A stretch of DNA of 64,000 nt. Source: CAZFVY01 sp964522665 (GTDB taxonomy: Bacteria; Verrucomicrobiota; Verrucomicrobiia; Limisphaerales; CAZFVY01). The notes beneath the pieces were generated by a model. The model did no database searches and was not told the DNA's origin. It was given only the letters and a program-made list of their open reading frames with translations. This document shows, one piece after another, positions 25,288 through 33,958 of this stretch (position 1 is its first letter; each line of letters starts with the position of its first letter). Both the position numbers and the translations under genes were made by a program. The DNA lies in the NCBI GenBank assembly GCA_964522665.1, contig CAZFVY010000017.1, positions 18,539-82,538 on the forward strand, in the 5' to 3' direction.

Positions 25288-25380
25288 AAACCAGCGATAC
25301 ACCGCTGGCGCCCGGATAAGCCAAGGAGGTCGGTTTTTATGCCCCGCGTGCCTGGAACGCATCGCGGGGCTCTTCTTTTT
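25288..25380 (+). ncRNA. Candidate small structured RNA
   Basis: About 90 bases between a promoter-like sequence and a terminator-like hairpin, in a region with no credible protein gene. The parts are a perfect 6-bp hairpin CCAGCG-ATACAC-CGCTGG at 25291-25308, a purine-rich linker with GATAAGCCAAGGAGGTCGG (25315-25333), and the terminator at 25341-25380. The linker resembles a Shine-Dalgarno followed by an ATG at 25339, so it could also be a leader with a short peptide MPRVPGTHRG. It does not match any riboswitch consensus I can recall. Only the hairpins are directly visible; transcription is inferred. Confidence 0.4.
25341..25380 (+). terminator. Rho-independent terminator-like hairpin
   Basis: GCCCCGCG at 25341-25348 pairs with CGCGGGGC at 25363-25370; inside, TGC and GCA can extend the stem around a bulged T. 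The stem is followed directly by TCTTCTTTTT (25371-25380). This is a good intrinsic terminator on the plus strand. Confidence 0.7.
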
Positions 25381-25644
25381 CTTGAAGCGAATCAAGACTT
25401 TTGCGCGCTCGGCGCGGCAAAGAGTCTTGATTCGATCTCCGCGCCGGCGCCGCGTGAGCCTCGCACGACGACACGATTTACCCTAAAGTCAGCGGTAGCA
25501 GCAAACCATCTTGCGTGATCCTTTGGGAATAAACGGCTCGGAAGAATCCCGCCAAACCAGTGCGGGTATTGCCTCGATTCTTCCAAACTGGCGCTGCTCC
25601 AAATCCTCACCCAATCTGACGTGTCGGTATGGCCGGTTTTTGGA

Positions 25645-27567
25645 TTACCCTTTTGCCGCCTGACAAGTCAAAGCCGACGCGGCGGTTTTCTCGGCGAGGT
25701 CGGTGACGGCGGGCGGGTAGCCGGCCAGGACCAGCATCTTGACGGCGTTCCGGGTCCGGCACGGGCCGGGGCGCAGGCGATAGTCGAACCAGGCGCCGGC
25801 GTCGGTGACGACCTCCGAGAAATGGTAGGCGTCGAATTGGGGCCGCAGGAGGTCGATCAACTCCTGATCGTGCGTGCTGGCCACGACCAACCAATGTTCG
25901 TTGAGGTATTTGAGCACGGCGTAACCGGCGCCGACCCGCTCGGCCGAGTTCGTGCCGCGAAACGGTTCGTCGATCACGAACCAATGTTCGCGCCCGCTCG
26001 CCAGCGCCTCGCCGAGCATCCGCCGCAATTCGCTCGCCTCGCGGAAGAAGTAGCTTTGCCCGCTCGTCGTGCTTTCGTCGCGGCCGATCACCGTCATCAC
26101 GCGCACCGGCGGCAGCGACGCGCGCCGAGCCAGGCAAATGCCGAGCGTTTGCGCGAGCACCAGATTCAGCGCCAGCGTTTTCATGAACGTGGTCTTGCCC
26201 GACATGTTGGTCCCCGAAAGCAGAATCGACGGCCCGGAGCCTTGGATCGACGCGCCGACCGGCCGCGGCACTTGTGTAGTGTCTCATAAATAACTGGTCA
26301 TTCGCGGCCAGGGATTTTTGGCGCCAGCGAGGCGCGAGCGACGAGCATATCCAAGCGGATCTGTAAGGAGGGAGCAACGAAGCCGGCGTCAAAAAGGACT
26401 GCCGCCCTTCGGGTTGCGCCGGATTGGGTCGGTGGCTTCGTTGCGCCTCAGTCACAGCCCCAGCGCGGGGATGCTCCTTCGTTGCGCCTCGCCACCGACC
26501 CAATCCGGCGCAACGAATGACCAGTTATTTATGAGACACTACACCAGCGGGTGGAAGACCGCCTCGAATTCGAAACGTCGGCCCGCGTTCAACGTGGGCC
26601 GGCAAACATACGGAAACTCAGCGAGGCTGCGCGACAGCCCCTGGAACGCGTCGAGCCGGGCCACGACCTGGAACAGCCGCAGCGCTTCGGCGCGGCGCTG
26701 GTTCAGCGCGGCAACGGCCCGGCACGAGGCGGACAGCTCGAACAGGCAAAGCAGATTCAGATATTCGATCAGCGCGACCGCCAGATCGTTGCCTTCCAAT
26801 TTGCGCAACAACCCAAGCGAAACTCGGCCGTGCAGGTCCTTCGCCGGGCCAGCCAACGCCTGAAGTTCCGCGACCTCCGGCAAATCAACCCCGCGCAGCG
26901 CCACGATCAATCGCGGGACGCAGCCGAGCAGTCGCCCCAGGCTCGTCAGCGGAGCCGAACGTTCCTGGATCATGCGACCGTGGCGGAGGTGGACAACGAT
27001 GTTCACGATCCAGCAGCCCAACATCGGGAAGAGGAACCAGCGGCTCACAAGCAACCCGGCGGTACACGCGAGCGCCGCCAGCGAGAGCAGGTAAAACCAA
27101 CGATAATACGACGGATTCGACTCCGGCGGCCCGAAGAGAAAGCGCGCCAGTTCGCCCGGCTCGTTTCGGTTCAAATCGGCGAGCGCCTCGGCGAGGGCGT
27201 CGCGCTCCCGCGGCCGGGCGGCGAAGACATCGCAATCGCGGACGTTGGCGGCGAGTGATTCCTCATGACCTTGATAACGGCGCAGCAACGCGTAGAGATA
27301 TTGCGCGCCCAAAGGCGTGACGGAGCGGTCCAGCCGGGCAAGAATCTTGTCGAATTCGAGGTCCGCCCAAGTCCGCTCGTCCACTTCATCGGCTGACGTC
27401 CCTACCGACGCGAGGGCCGCCTGGTAGGCGCCGAGTTGGCTGGCGTCCAACTCCCAACGTCTGGTCGCCGCGTTCGGCTCGACGCTCGCGCGGCGGCTGA
27501 AGTGGTCGTTCCACTTTTCGCGCCACACGTCCGCCAGCCAGCGCCCGCCAAGGTTTCGCGGCGCCAT
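25645..27567 (-). pseudogene. MutS-family ATPase gene split by a 270-bp insertion
   Basis: The 5' part (27567 down to 26542) encodes a MutS-related protein: TWADLEFDKILARLDRSVTPLGAQYLYALLR near residue 60, two membrane-like segments (about 160-200), and an end at FEAVFHPLV followed by a TAG supplied by the inserted DNA. The 3' part (26271 to 25645) resumes at VPRPVGASIQGSG and holds the ATPase: Walker A SGTNMSGKTTF, VIGRDESTTSGQSYFF, the DEPFRGTNSAERV Walker B region and VVASTHDQEL. Removing the insertion and one CAC copy joins HPLV to PRPVGAS in frame. MutS-like proteins with membrane segments are of unclear function, not classical mismatch repair. The split product is unlikely to work unless the insertion is lost. 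It follows the AIM24 gene by 24 bp. Confidence 0.88.
26272..26541. mobile_element. 270-bp palindrome-rich insertion (MITE-like) inside the MutS gene
   Basis: Perfect 28-bp terminal inverted repeats at 26277-26304 and 26514-26541, both starting TAGTGTCTCATAAATAAC. The trinucleotide CAC flanks the element at 26269-26271 and 26542-26544 and may be the target duplication; with that reading, insertion plus duplication is 273 bp and keeps the reading frame. Alternatively TA next to the ends may be the duplicated target, as in IS630/mariner relatives. Inside is a second perfect inverted repeat of 24 bp (26413-26436 and 26491-26514) and, within its loop, a direct repeat TTCGTTGCGCCTC. There is no transposase, so mobilisation must have come from elsewhere. 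Confidence 0.85.
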
Positions 27568-27591
27568 GGCGAGTTGCCCGTCGTCGCTCAG

Positions 27592-28389
27592 TCAGCGATT
27601 GTCGCCGTCCAGGAAGCGGCCCAAGCCGCCCAGGACGGAACCTTCCTCGCGTCCGCCGCCGCCCGTTTGCGGCGCCGCGGCGTAGATGCGTCCGGCCAAG
27701 CGGCTGAAGGGCAGCGATTGCAGCCAGATCCGCCCCGGTCCCCGGAGCGTCGCGAAGAAGAAGCCTTCGCCGCCGAACAACGCGGTTTTGATGCTGCCGA
27801 TGTATTGAATGTTGTAATCGACCGAGGGTTGGAGCGCGACCAGACAGCCGGTATCCACCCGCAGCATTTCGCCCGGCGCCAGGTCGCGCTGATAGATCGT
27901 TCCCCCGGCGTGAACGAAGACCAATCCGTCGCCTTGCAGCCGCTCGAGGATGAACCCTTCCCCGCCGAACAAGCCGGCCCCGAAGCGTTTGGTGAAGGCG
28001 ATCCCGATGCTGACCCCCTTCGCGCCGCAAAGAAAAGCGCCTTTCTGAGTCAACAACTCGCCGCCGACGTCGGGCAGGCGGATCGGGATGATCTTGCCGG
28101 GGTAAGGCGCCGCGAAGGCGATCCGCTTCTTGCCCATGCCACGGTTCTGAAACACGGTGGTGAAGACCGTCGCGCCGACCAGAAACCGCTTGCCGGCGCC
28201 AATGAGCGCGTCCATGAAACCGCTGCGGGATTGCGAGCCGTCGCCGAAAATGGTCTCCATCTCGATGCCGTCCTCCATGTACATCATGCCACCGGCTTCG
28301 GCCACCGCCGCCTCCATCGGGTCCAGCTCGACCTCGACGAACTGCATTTCCGTGCCATAAATCTGGTAATCGACTTCGTGCATTTGCAT
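27592..28389 (-). CDS. TIGR00266/AIM24 family protein
   Basis: About 265 residues from the ATG at 28389 (MQMHEVDYQIYGTEMQFVEVELDP); starts at 28410 and 28383 are also possible. The whole length matches the TIGR00266 (DUF124, AIM24-like) family: EAAVAEAGGMMYMEDGIEMETIFGDG, then KRFLVGATVFTTVFQN, PGKIIPIRLPDVGGELLTQKGAFLCG, GAGLFGGEGFILERLQGDGLVFVHAGGT and TALFGGEGFFFATLRGPGRIWLQSLPF. These proteins are beta-rich trimers of unknown role, related to the mitochondrial AIM24 domain. The last 35 residues are Gly-rich. The MutS-family gene follows after 24 bp, so the two probably form one transcript. Confidence 0.93.
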   Translation of the reverse strand: MQMHEVDYQIYGTEMQFVEVELDPMEAAVAEAGGMMYMEDGIEMETIFGDGSQSRSGFMDALIGAGKRFLVGATVFTTVFQNRGMGKKRIAFAAPYPGKIIPIRLPDVGGELLTQKGAFLCGAKGVSIGIAFTKRFGAGLFGGEGFILERLQGDGLVFVHAGGTIYQRDLAPGEMLRVDTGCLVALQPSVDYNIQYIGSIKTALFGGEGFFFATLRGPGRIWLQSLPFSRLAGRIYAAAPQTGGGGREEGSVLGGLGRFLDGDNR

Positions 28390-28626
28390 AAGTTTGGACT
28401 TTCTTTCCACCGCGCCTCGGGCCGGCGGTTAAGTTGGTTTTGGTTGCGTTGCGCCGCGATCTGTTTCGCTATTCGTTTAGCTCAGCGCCACGGCGAAAAC
28501 CATTACAAAGTGAGGGCGGGATTGTAGCCGCCTGGAACTGCCGTAATTGCTGCGATAGGAGGATGAGCCAGCCTGCGGCGCGGCGAATCGTCGAACGTGA
28601 TCAGACTCGCGCTGGCTTGCGTGCGA

Positions 28627-28795
28627 CCGGACCGCGGCTCTGTGAGCCGCAGCGGCCACGCAAGGGAGTTGGGCGCACCGAACCGGCCACGGCTCACGCG
28701 GCTCCGTCCGCCAGACGCGCCACCAAACTGTCAACGCGTTACGACATGCGGAGCTTGCTGCGAGTCACAGACCCGCGCGCCGGCGCGTCGGGCGC
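28627..28795. repeat. ~170-bp intergenic repeat, copy A
   Basis: Near-identical to copy B at 29347-29517. It contains two short hairpins of a common design, a 7-bp stem with a 3-base loop: GCGGCTC-TGT-GAGCCGC at 28634-28650 and GCGAGTC-ACA-GACCCGC (one mismatch) near 28760-28776. Between them are CACGCAAGGGAGTTGGGCGC and CCACGGCTCACGCGGCTCC. No gene is present; open frames across it are Arg/Pro-rich artefacts. Confidence 0.85.
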
Positions 28796-28974
28796 CGTGA
28801 CGCGCCACAACCTTCGCGCAGATCTCGGAACGGTGGACGGTTGAGCGAGAAGAATCAGATCCCGGGGCCGCCACCGCCAGGGCAGATGCATCAAAATCCC
28901 GCCGTGCGAGTCGTGTCGGCCCGTTTTTTGAGCAAGGGTCGCTTCCTTCGGTTTTAGGAGACGATCTAGTGAAA

Positions 28975-29158
28975 GAATCCTGGAGGGATTCCGTCCCAAG
29001 GCCCAAGGTTGTCCCGCGCCGCGGGCAACCTTGGGTGTCCGGTCCGTCCCGATCCAACCCCGAAGCCGGTTGTGGCGCCAGCCGCCGCCACAACCCGCTG
29101 CGGGGTTGGCAAACACACGCGATTGAACCCAAGGAAGGCGCGTTGCGCCATCCTTGGG
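28975..29158. repeat. Cluster of hairpins between the two repeat copies
   Basis: Four successive inverted repeats: GAATCC-TGGA-GGGATTC near 28976-28993; CCCAAGGTTG(T)CCCGCG at 29002-29018 with its complement ending at 29035; a nested pair with CCAACCCCG (29054-29062) against CGGGGTTGG (29101-29109) enclosing GGTTGTGGCG (29068-29077) against CGCCACAACC (29086-29095); and CCCAAGGA...TCCTTGGG at 29128-29158. The pattern is typical of REP-like intergenic DNA in Verrucomicrobia and Planctomycetes. I see no coding sense. The whole gap from 28390 to 29613 contains no credible gene. Confidence 0.75.
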
Positions 29159-29346
29159 CTTTACGACTCAGCCCCGCTGGGGCCGAAGGAAGGGCGCGGG
29201 CGCAAAAAATGGCTGACCTTTTAAATCGTAATCCGGTTACGGCAACAAGCTCCTCACGACTACCACGGGGTTGTATCGAGAATTCGGTGGGATTGGTAAC
29301 AACCGTCGGTGGGTTCCACATTTAGATGCGTTTGCCCTGCCGCCAT

Positions 29347-29517
29347 CGCCGGACCGCGGCTCTGTGAGCCGCAGCGGCCACGCAAGGGAGTTTGGCGCAT
29401 CGAACCGGCCATGGCTCACGCGGCTCCGCCCGCGAGACGCCGCCCCAAACTGTCAACGCGTTCCGACGTGCGGAGCTTGCTGCGGGTCACAGACCCGCGC
29501 GCCGGAGCGTCGGGCGC
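29347..29517. repeat. ~170-bp intergenic repeat, copy B
   Basis: Second copy of the repeat at 28627-28795, in the same orientation. The first hairpin is unchanged; the second reads GCGGGTC-ACA-GACCCGC, a perfect stem where copy A has one mismatch. It ends about 100 bp before the acetyl esterase gene. Confidence 0.85.
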
Positions 29518-29613
29518 GTCGTTTGCCACAAAATGAAGTCGCGCGAATGCGCTGAACGGGCCGGCTTGGTGGGAGCTTGAACGTTGGATTGCGCTTATGC
29601 CATCATCCACACC

Positions 29614-30918
29614 ATGCAATCGTCCCTTCCGTTTCGTTTCGCTTTGGCGCTATTGACCGGCGCCGCTTTGCTTGGCCCATGCGGCGGGCGCGCCCAGCAA
29701 ATCATCGTCACCCCTGATCACGCCGATGGCGTGTACGAGACCGGCCAGACGATCCGGTGGCGGGTCGAGTCGATCGGCGAAACGGCCGACTCGCTCCGTT
29801 ACACCATCAAACGAGGCGGCTTGACCGAGGCGGGGACGGGCGCGTTGGCGTTGACGAACGGAGCCGCCGTGATCGAAACCAAACTCGACGAGCCGGGCAC
29901 CTTGTTGGTCGAAGTTAGCAACGCCTCCAGTAAGCGACGCGTGGGGTTGAGCGGCGCCGCGGTCGCGCCGGGCAAAATCAAGCTCGCCGCGGAACGGCCG
30001 GCCGATTTTGACGCGTTTTGGGAGGCGAAAGTGAAGGAGTTGCAGGCGATTCCGCCCAATCCCAAACTCGAGCCGGGCGCGGGACCCGCGGGCGTGGATT
30101 ATTGGAAGATCACGATGGATAACATTCACGGGTCGCATATCCATGGCCAGATCGCGCGGCCGCAGACGGGCGAGAAATTTCCGGCGTTGCTGATCGTGCA
30201 ATGGGCGGGCGTCTATCCGTTGCAGACCAATTGGGTGACGAGCCGGGCGGTGAAGGGGTGGCTGGCGCTCAATATCGAGGCGCACGATTTGCCCATCGAT
30301 CAACCGGCTTCGTTTTATCAGGACCAAAGCAACGGCCCGTTGCGCGGCTACCCTTCGATTGGCAACGATGATCGCGAGACCAGTTACTTCCTGCGCATGT
30401 ATCTTTCGTGCTACCGCGCGGCGCAGTACTTATCCGAGCGGCCGGATTGGGACGGCAAAACGCTGGTCGTGATGGGCGACAGTCAAGGCGGCATGCAAAC
30501 GCTCATCACCGCGGGAATGCATCCGAAAATCACCGCCGGACTGGCGTTGGTGCCGGCGGGCTGCGACTTGCTCGGTCCAGTGGCCGGCCGCCGCGCGGGC
30601 TGGCCGAATTGGTATGACAACGTCTCGGGCAAGGACCCGGCCAAGGTGCGCGAGGCGAGCCGCTATTTCGACGCGTGCAACTTCGCGCCGCGTATCAAGT
30701 GCCCCATGTTGATCGGACTGGGTTTGATCGATGAAACCTGCCCGCCCGCCGGCGTGTTGGCCGCGGCCAACCAAATCACCTCACACAAAGAAATCGTGAT
30801 CCTGCCCAAGTCTGGTCATCAAAACGTGCGTGACTCGCAAGCCGCCTTCACCCGGCGCAAAGAGAACGCCTGGCTCCCAGCGTTGCAGTTGGGCCAGGCG
30901 CCGCCGGTCAATCAGTGA
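29614..30918 (+). CDS. Secreted acetyl (xylan) esterase, AXE1/CE7 family
   Basis: 434 residues from the ATG at 29614 (MQSSLPFRFALALLTGAAL, Sec signal cleaved near GRAQQ). An N-terminal beta domain of about 110 residues precedes the alpha/beta-hydrolase. The catalytic triad is visible: Ser290 in GDSQGG, the CE7 form of the nucleophile elbow; Asp373 in GLIDETCPP; and His402 in KSGHQN. CE7 enzymes remove acetyl groups from xylan side chains, oligosaccharides or cephalosporin C. The signal peptide suggests use of plant-derived carbohydrate outside the cytoplasm. No xylanase genes lie nearby. Confidence 0.92.
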   Translation: MQSSLPFRFALALLTGAALLGPCGGRAQQIIVTPDHADGVYETGQTIRWRVESIGETADSLRYTIKRGGLTEAGTGALALTNGAAVIETKLDEPGTLLVEVSNASSKRRVGLSGAAVAPGKIKLAAERPADFDAFWEAKVKELQAIPPNPKLEPGAGPAGVDYWKITMDNIHGSHIHGQIARPQTGEKFPALLIVQWAGVYPLQTNWVTSRAVKGWLALNIEAHDLPIDQPASFYQDQSNGPLRGYPSIGNDDRETSYFLRMYLSCYRAAQYLSERPDWDGKTLVVMGDSQGGMQTLITAGMHPKITAGLALVPAGCDLLGPVAGRRAGWPNWYDNVSGKDPAKVREASRYFDACNFAPRIKCPMLIGLGLIDETCPPAGVLAAANQITSHKEIVILPKSGHQNVRDSQAAFTRRKENAWLPALQLGQAPPVNQ

Positions 30919-30982
30919 ATCCCGTCGATTAGTCCGCGACTCGAGAAGCTGGCTCCGCGTGGTTAGGGAGCCGATCTGTGCC

Positions 30983-31021
30983 AAAAAAAAGACGCGGGCC
31001 GGGAGTGACCCCGGCCCGCGT
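30983..31021 (-). terminator. Strong Rho-independent terminator of the LamG gene
   Basis: A perfect 12-bp stem (ACGCGGGCCGGG at 30992-31003, CCCGGCCCGCGT at 31010-31021) with loop AGTGAC, preceded on the plus strand by eight A (30983-30990), which are a U tract on the minus-strand transcript. It lies 38 bp after the LamG stop codon. Confidence 0.88.
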
Positions 31022-31058
31022 GTGCGCGTTTGGTGTGTTCTCTACCAGACGACCGGCT

Positions 31059-33701
31059 CTAGAATTTGAGCCGGTAAAACTTCGCCGAAGTGCCGGCGGC
31101 AGGGTGGAACGGCGATGACGCGCCAGACACGTCAGCGAAAGGTCCGGTCACATTGTCCGCTTGCTGAAGCGTGCCCGCCACGTAGGTAACCGTGACGGCG
31201 GCGCCCGCGTGGGTCACCGTCAACGCGCCGGAACCCGCGGGATTAAACGTATAGTGGGCGGCGACCTGGCCGGCCGTAAGCGCGACGTTGTAGATGGCGA
31301 CCTCATCGATGGTCCCGGTGAAGAAGTCATCCCAGCCGTTGCCCGTCGAGCCGGTGGCCCAGCCGGCGTTGTTGACCGGCAACGCGCCGATCGGGTCGGT
31401 GGTGGAATTTGCCAGCGCGCCGTTACGATAGAGGTTCCAGTGGGCGCCGTCATAAACGCCGACCAACTGGATCCATTTGCCGCCGCCGAGATCACCCGCG
31501 GGCACGGCGATGGAAACGCTGTGCGTGTTCGTGCCGTCCGAGGCGCCGAAGGCGTAATTCGCGCCGTTATTCTCCAGACGCAGGAAGACTTCGGACCCAG
31601 CGTAAACGGAGCCGTTGGTCACGACCAGGGTCGGGTCCGGGTATGAAGTGATGGTCGGCGGGCCGTGCGAGATCACGCGCGCCAGTGTTCCCTGCGTGGC
31701 GTCGGGCTTGATCCAGGCCTCGAGGCTGATCCGATTGGAAATATTTAGGCCGGAGGGATTATCGAAGCTCACCCAACCGCTGGTCCCGTTAAAGGGCGCG
31801 GCGAGATTGGCGAGTTCAAAGCCGGCGTTGGTCAAACCGGCGACTGACGCGGTGGTATCCATCATGACGCCCGAGGCGGCGTCGCCGAGCGACCCGCTGT
31901 TGCCGGCCGGGAAATACGCCGGCTCGTCCAAGCGCAGGTAAGTCGCCGGCTGCAAGGCCTGCGTTCCCGACTGATCGTAAGGCGCGGTCAACACCAGCGT
32001 CTCGTAGTTCGTGCCGCGATTGTAGTTTGTGCCAGCCTGATAATGGGCGAGGATTTGATCGGGCGTGAGCAGCGTCTTGTAGATTGCGACGTCCGCGACG
32101 TCGCCTTCGAAGGCGTTCGCACCGATTCCCGACGCGATATTGTAAGAACCGATTGCCAGGTCGGCCGGGGGCGAGTTGTCCTCGGTCGGATTGGTGTTCG
32201 CTTTATAGATCGCCGCGCTGTTCGTGGCGGCGAGTACGCCATTTATATAGATCGCCTCGCCATTGCCGCCGTCCCAAGTGGCCACGACGTGCTGCCACTC
32301 GCCGACCGTGTAATCGACCCCGCTCGTGACGTCCTGCCCGCCCGAGCCGCTGCCGGAGTACATCCGGAAATTCCAACCGACGCCGGAGTAGCCTGACGTG
32401 CTGGAATAGGTCGCGTTCGGCGCGCGTTGAAAGAACACCCAGCCGGTTCGATTGCCGGATTGGACGTAACGATTATTAATCGGCGCGGCGCCGGGATTCT
32501 GACGGTCGCTGGTCGCGCGGAACCACGCTTCGACGGAGAAGGGTTCGTTCTCGGGCGGGTTGTTGTCGGCCATCCACGGAATGTCCGTCGTCGCGCTGCC
32601 GTTCCGATAATGGTACGACGCGGCGCCGCCGCTGGTCGAGCCGACGACGGCGCCGGCGACGGGATGGCGGACATCGGCGGTATGCGTCGCCATGCCACTG
32701 GCCTGCAAAGAGCCCAGGTTAACCGCGACATCCGGGCCAGGGGCGCGGTCGTCGAGGCGGAGATAAAGCGTGGGGCCGTCCGATTGGACGAGTTGCTCGT
32801 AAGCGACCGCGCGCGCGGCGTTCGTCGCGTTCTGGTAGTGGGCGAGGATTTGCGCGGCGGTCAGCTTCTTGGCGTAAAACGCGACTTCATCGACGCCGCC
32901 GCGAAACGGATTCGAACCGGGCGCGGTATTATTGTACGAGCCGATCGTGAACCCAGCCGGACCGTTCGGAGCTTCGGAAGCCGGATGATCGTTGGAATTG
33001 GCGACGTACGCCTTCGGGTCGGAACTCGTGTTCCCGCCGGTGGCGGCTTGGACACCATCGATGTACATCGTGGCCGTTTGCGCCGCCCCGTCCCAGACGG
33101 TCACGACATGCTGCCATTGGCCCAGCCTGTACGGAGCGCCGCTTGCGAGGTTGATGCCTACGTTGCTTCCGTTTCCCGTATAGGTCGCAAAAGTCCATCC
33201 AACCCGTGTCTCGCCATCCGTGCTATAAGTAGAATTAGGATTGCGCTGGAAGTAAACCCAACCCTGTCGATTGACGCCCGAATAGGAGTAGCGGTTCATG
33301 ATCGGCGCGGGGCCGGCAAAGGAACCCGCGACCTTGTCGCTGGTGGGGTAAAACCAGGCCTCGATGGTAAACGAGTTCGTGGCGTTAGGGTTCAACGCGG
33401 CGTTCCACGGAACCGTCGTCCAGGCGGTCGAATCGAAATACGTGGCGGGATTATGGCTGCCGACAATCGCGCCGGGAATCAGGTGCGTGTTGACATTCGT
33501 GGCGGCGCCGGCGGCGCCGAGGCTGCCGGCGTTAAGGTTTACGTTCGACCGGGTCGTCGGATCGTTGAGCCGGTAATAGGCGACGGGTCCGTCGCGCAGG
33601 ACGGTCGCTTGATCAGCCCGGGCGGGGGCTGGAGCAAACACGCAGGCTAATATGGCGAGGGAAGCCATCGATAAATGAAGACGGGGAACGGTTTTTTTCA
33701 T
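31059..33701 (-). CDS. Secreted protein with three LamG/concanavalin-like domains
   Basis: 880 residues from the ATG at 33701 (MKKTVPRLHLSMASLAILAC, signal peptide ending near ARADQ). Three consecutive LamG-like jelly-roll domains of about 230-270 residues can be followed by the recurring phrases DGPxxYxRLDDxxP at the start, FTIEAWFYPTS or FSVEAWFRATS or ISLEAWIKPDA, GQWQHVVxxWDG, YIDGVQAAT or YINGVLAAT, and VDEVAFYxxxLTxxQxxxHY at the end. The last 60 residues (GALTVTHAGAAVTVTYVAGTLQQADNV...KFYRLKF) are a small beta-domain common at the C-termini of exported Verrucomicrobia proteins. Likely a carbohydrate- or surface-binding protein; no catalytic residues are seen. Confidence 0.9.
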   Translation of the reverse strand: MKKTVPRLHLSMASLAILACVFAPAPARADQATVLRDGPVAYYRLNDPTTRSNVNLNAGSLGAAGAATNVNTHLIPGAIVGSHNPATYFDSTAWTTVPWNAALNPNATNSFTIEAWFYPTSDKVAGSFAGPAPIMNRYSYSGVNRQGWVYFQRNPNSTYSTDGETRVGWTFATYTGNGSNVGINLASGAPYRLGQWQHVVTVWDGAAQTATMYIDGVQAATGGNTSSDPKAYVANSNDHPASEAPNGPAGFTIGSYNNTAPGSNPFRGGVDEVAFYAKKLTAAQILAHYQNATNAARAVAYEQLVQSDGPTLYLRLDDRAPGPDVAVNLGSLQASGMATHTADVRHPVAGAVVGSTSGGAASYHYRNGSATTDIPWMADNNPPENEPFSVEAWFRATSDRQNPGAAPINNRYVQSGNRTGWVFFQRAPNATYSSTSGYSGVGWNFRMYSGSGSGGQDVTSGVDYTVGEWQHVVATWDGGNGEAIYINGVLAATNSAAIYKANTNPTEDNSPPADLAIGSYNIASGIGANAFEGDVADVAIYKTLLTPDQILAHYQAGTNYNRGTNYETLVLTAPYDQSGTQALQPATYLRLDEPAYFPAGNSGSLGDAASGVMMDTTASVAGLTNAGFELANLAAPFNGTSGWVSFDNPSGLNISNRISLEAWIKPDATQGTLARVISHGPPTITSYPDPTLVVTNGSVYAGSEVFLRLENNGANYAFGASDGTNTHSVSIAVPAGDLGGGKWIQLVGVYDGAHWNLYRNGALANSTTDPIGALPVNNAGWATGSTGNGWDDFFTGTIDEVAIYNVALTAGQVAAHYTFNPAGSGALTVTHAGAAVTVTYVAGTLQQADNVTGPFADVSGASSPFHPAAGTSAKFYRLKF

Positions 33702-33958
33702 GGTTAATAGGCTCAATCGGTTCGTCGAGCGAGGGAGAGATTAGGCGCGCTTCGGTCGGGTTGCCAGTGAAGATTCGGCGCCGTTCCGATGGCGGCGGCA
33801 AGTCTGTGGTCCGGGCGCCGACGCCGCTCGTCACCATCGTCCGCGGAATTGGCCGAATGCCCGCCGCCATCCGCGATCTCCTCGCGCAACAGACTTTACC
33901 ACCGAAGCCGGGAGCGCCAAGCTCGCGCGGCTCAGACGGGTGAGGCAGGCGCATAACA

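Noticed and set aside
25288..25380. Known riboswitch (guanidine, c-di-GMP, fluoride, preQ1, SAM/SAH types)
   Set aside because: I compared the hairpins and linker with the consensus features I remember for these classes and found no match.
25285..25518. 77-codon frame across the candidate small RNA
   Set aside because: It would start at the predicted transcript end and pass through a strong terminator hairpin; the translation has no family character.
26272..26541. Coding capacity for a transposase in the MutS insertion
   Set aside because: 270 bp is too short and open frames across it are interrupted or repeat-derived.
28434..29580. Several open frames in the repeat field
   Set aside because: They come from two copies of the same 170-bp repeat and from hairpins; translations repeat between copies and are Arg/Pro/Ser-rich.
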